Positions 6,583 to 6,814 of a stretch of DNA of 6,814 nt are shown piece by piece. The stretch is from NCBI GenBank assembly GCA_937951695.1, contig CALFBL010000311.1, forward strand, positions 1 through 6,814, read 5' to 3'. The first letter of the stretch is position 1. Each line of letters opens with the position of its first letter. Position numbers and translations under genes: made by a program. The stretch comes from an uncultured Granulosicoccaceae bacterium (lineage in GTDB: Bacteria; Pseudomonadota; Gammaproteobacteria; Granulosicoccales; Granulosicoccaceae). The notes beneath the pieces are model-generated. The model ran no database searches. It saw only the letters and a program-made list of their open reading frames with translations, and had not been told where the DNA came from.

Positions 6583-6814
6583 CTACCCTTTCTGCGCATC
6601 GTTGTTCGGATCGTAAAAAACCGGTGAACAAATTGTAGCGTGAACAATCCGTTCATCCAGCAATGGAAACGCGATGGTGTCACCGTAACGATCGATACCG
6701 CCTTCAATCAGTGCCAGCGCGATGCTGTGACCCAACACTTCACTATAGTAGCTTGAGGTGACATGACCGATCATCGGTACCGGCGGGACAAGGTCAACCC
6801 CGAGTTCAACCGCC
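6583..6814 (-). CDS. soxA: Sarcosine oxidase, alpha subunit (C-terminal end only)
   Basis: The last 76 residues of the large alpha subunit of heterotetrameric sarcosine oxidase; the gene continues off the right edge. The visible part belongs to the C-terminal GcvT-like aminomethyltransferase region, which works with tetrahydrofolate. Landmarks are AVELGVDLVPPVPMIGHVTS at the edge, continuing SSYYSEVLGHSIALALIEGG, then the closing strand ATICSPVFYDP before the stop codon at 6583-6585. The ATG at 6774 is internal, not a start. The identity is supported independently by soxG lying 3 bp downstream. NAD-binding and catalytic parts cannot be assessed because they lie outside the window. Confidence 0.92.
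   Translation of the reverse strand, partial: AVELGVDLVPPVPMIGHVTSSYYSEVLGHSIALALIEGGIDRYGDTIAFPLLDERIVHATICSPVFYDPNNDAQKG

Noticed and set aside
6279..6638. A 119-codon + strand frame and a 127-codon minus-strand frame (6248-6631) over soxG.
   Set aside because: Both overlap the well-supported soxG/soxA reading frames and have low-complexity, non-family translations.

Overview
The window is ordinary-looking chromosomal DNA of a bacterium, most likely a member of the Pseudomonadota and perhaps a marine gammaproteobacterium. That placement is an inference from gene content: a single-chain pyruvate carboxylase, a heterotetrameric sarcosine oxidase operon and a YgeA-like racemase. No rRNA or other phylogenetic marker is present. 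Base composition is close to balanced, and genes fill almost the whole window. I see no RNA genes, insertion sequences, CRISPR arrays, attachment sites or origins. No stretch longer than 100 bases lacks a gene.

Layout, left to right: (1) The left edge cuts into a pyruvate carboxylase gene on the + strand (2-2536). About 844 C-terminal residues are present: the end of the biotin carboxylase domain, the carboxyltransferase domain and the biotin-carrier domain. (2) It converges, across 23 bp, on a two-gene minus-strand unit: a seven-helix ceramidase-family (CREST) membrane hydrolase (3283-4008) followed 24 bp later by an aspartate/glutamate racemase-family enzyme (2560-3258). (3) A 93-bp divergent intergenic region with two short palindromes (4009-4101) separates this unit from a + strand gene (4102-4923). 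That gene encodes a 2-oxoglutarate/Fe(II) oxygenase resembling the HalD/BesD halogenase family but with a hydroxylase-type HxD metal site. (4) The oxygenase converges, across 7 bp, on a second minus-strand unit that enters from the right edge: soxA (3' end only), soxG, and a two-domain SRPBCC plus GyrI-like small-molecule-binding protein.

Functionally, the sox genes belong to sarcosine (N-methylglycine) catabolism: soxA and soxG encode subunits of the enzyme that makes glycine, methylene-tetrahydrofolate and H2O2. Pyruvate carboxylase replenishes oxaloacetate. The racemase and ceramidase genes look co-transcribed, but no common pathway can be read from the sequence. The SRPBCC/GyrI protein probably rides on the sox transcript. 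I did not find a clearly undescribed system. The most interesting items are the HxD site in a HalD/BesD-like protein, the intact CREST metal site of the bacterial ceramidase homologue, a His-to-Pro change beside the pyruvate carboxylase metal ligand, and the SRPBCC-GyrI fusion behind soxG.
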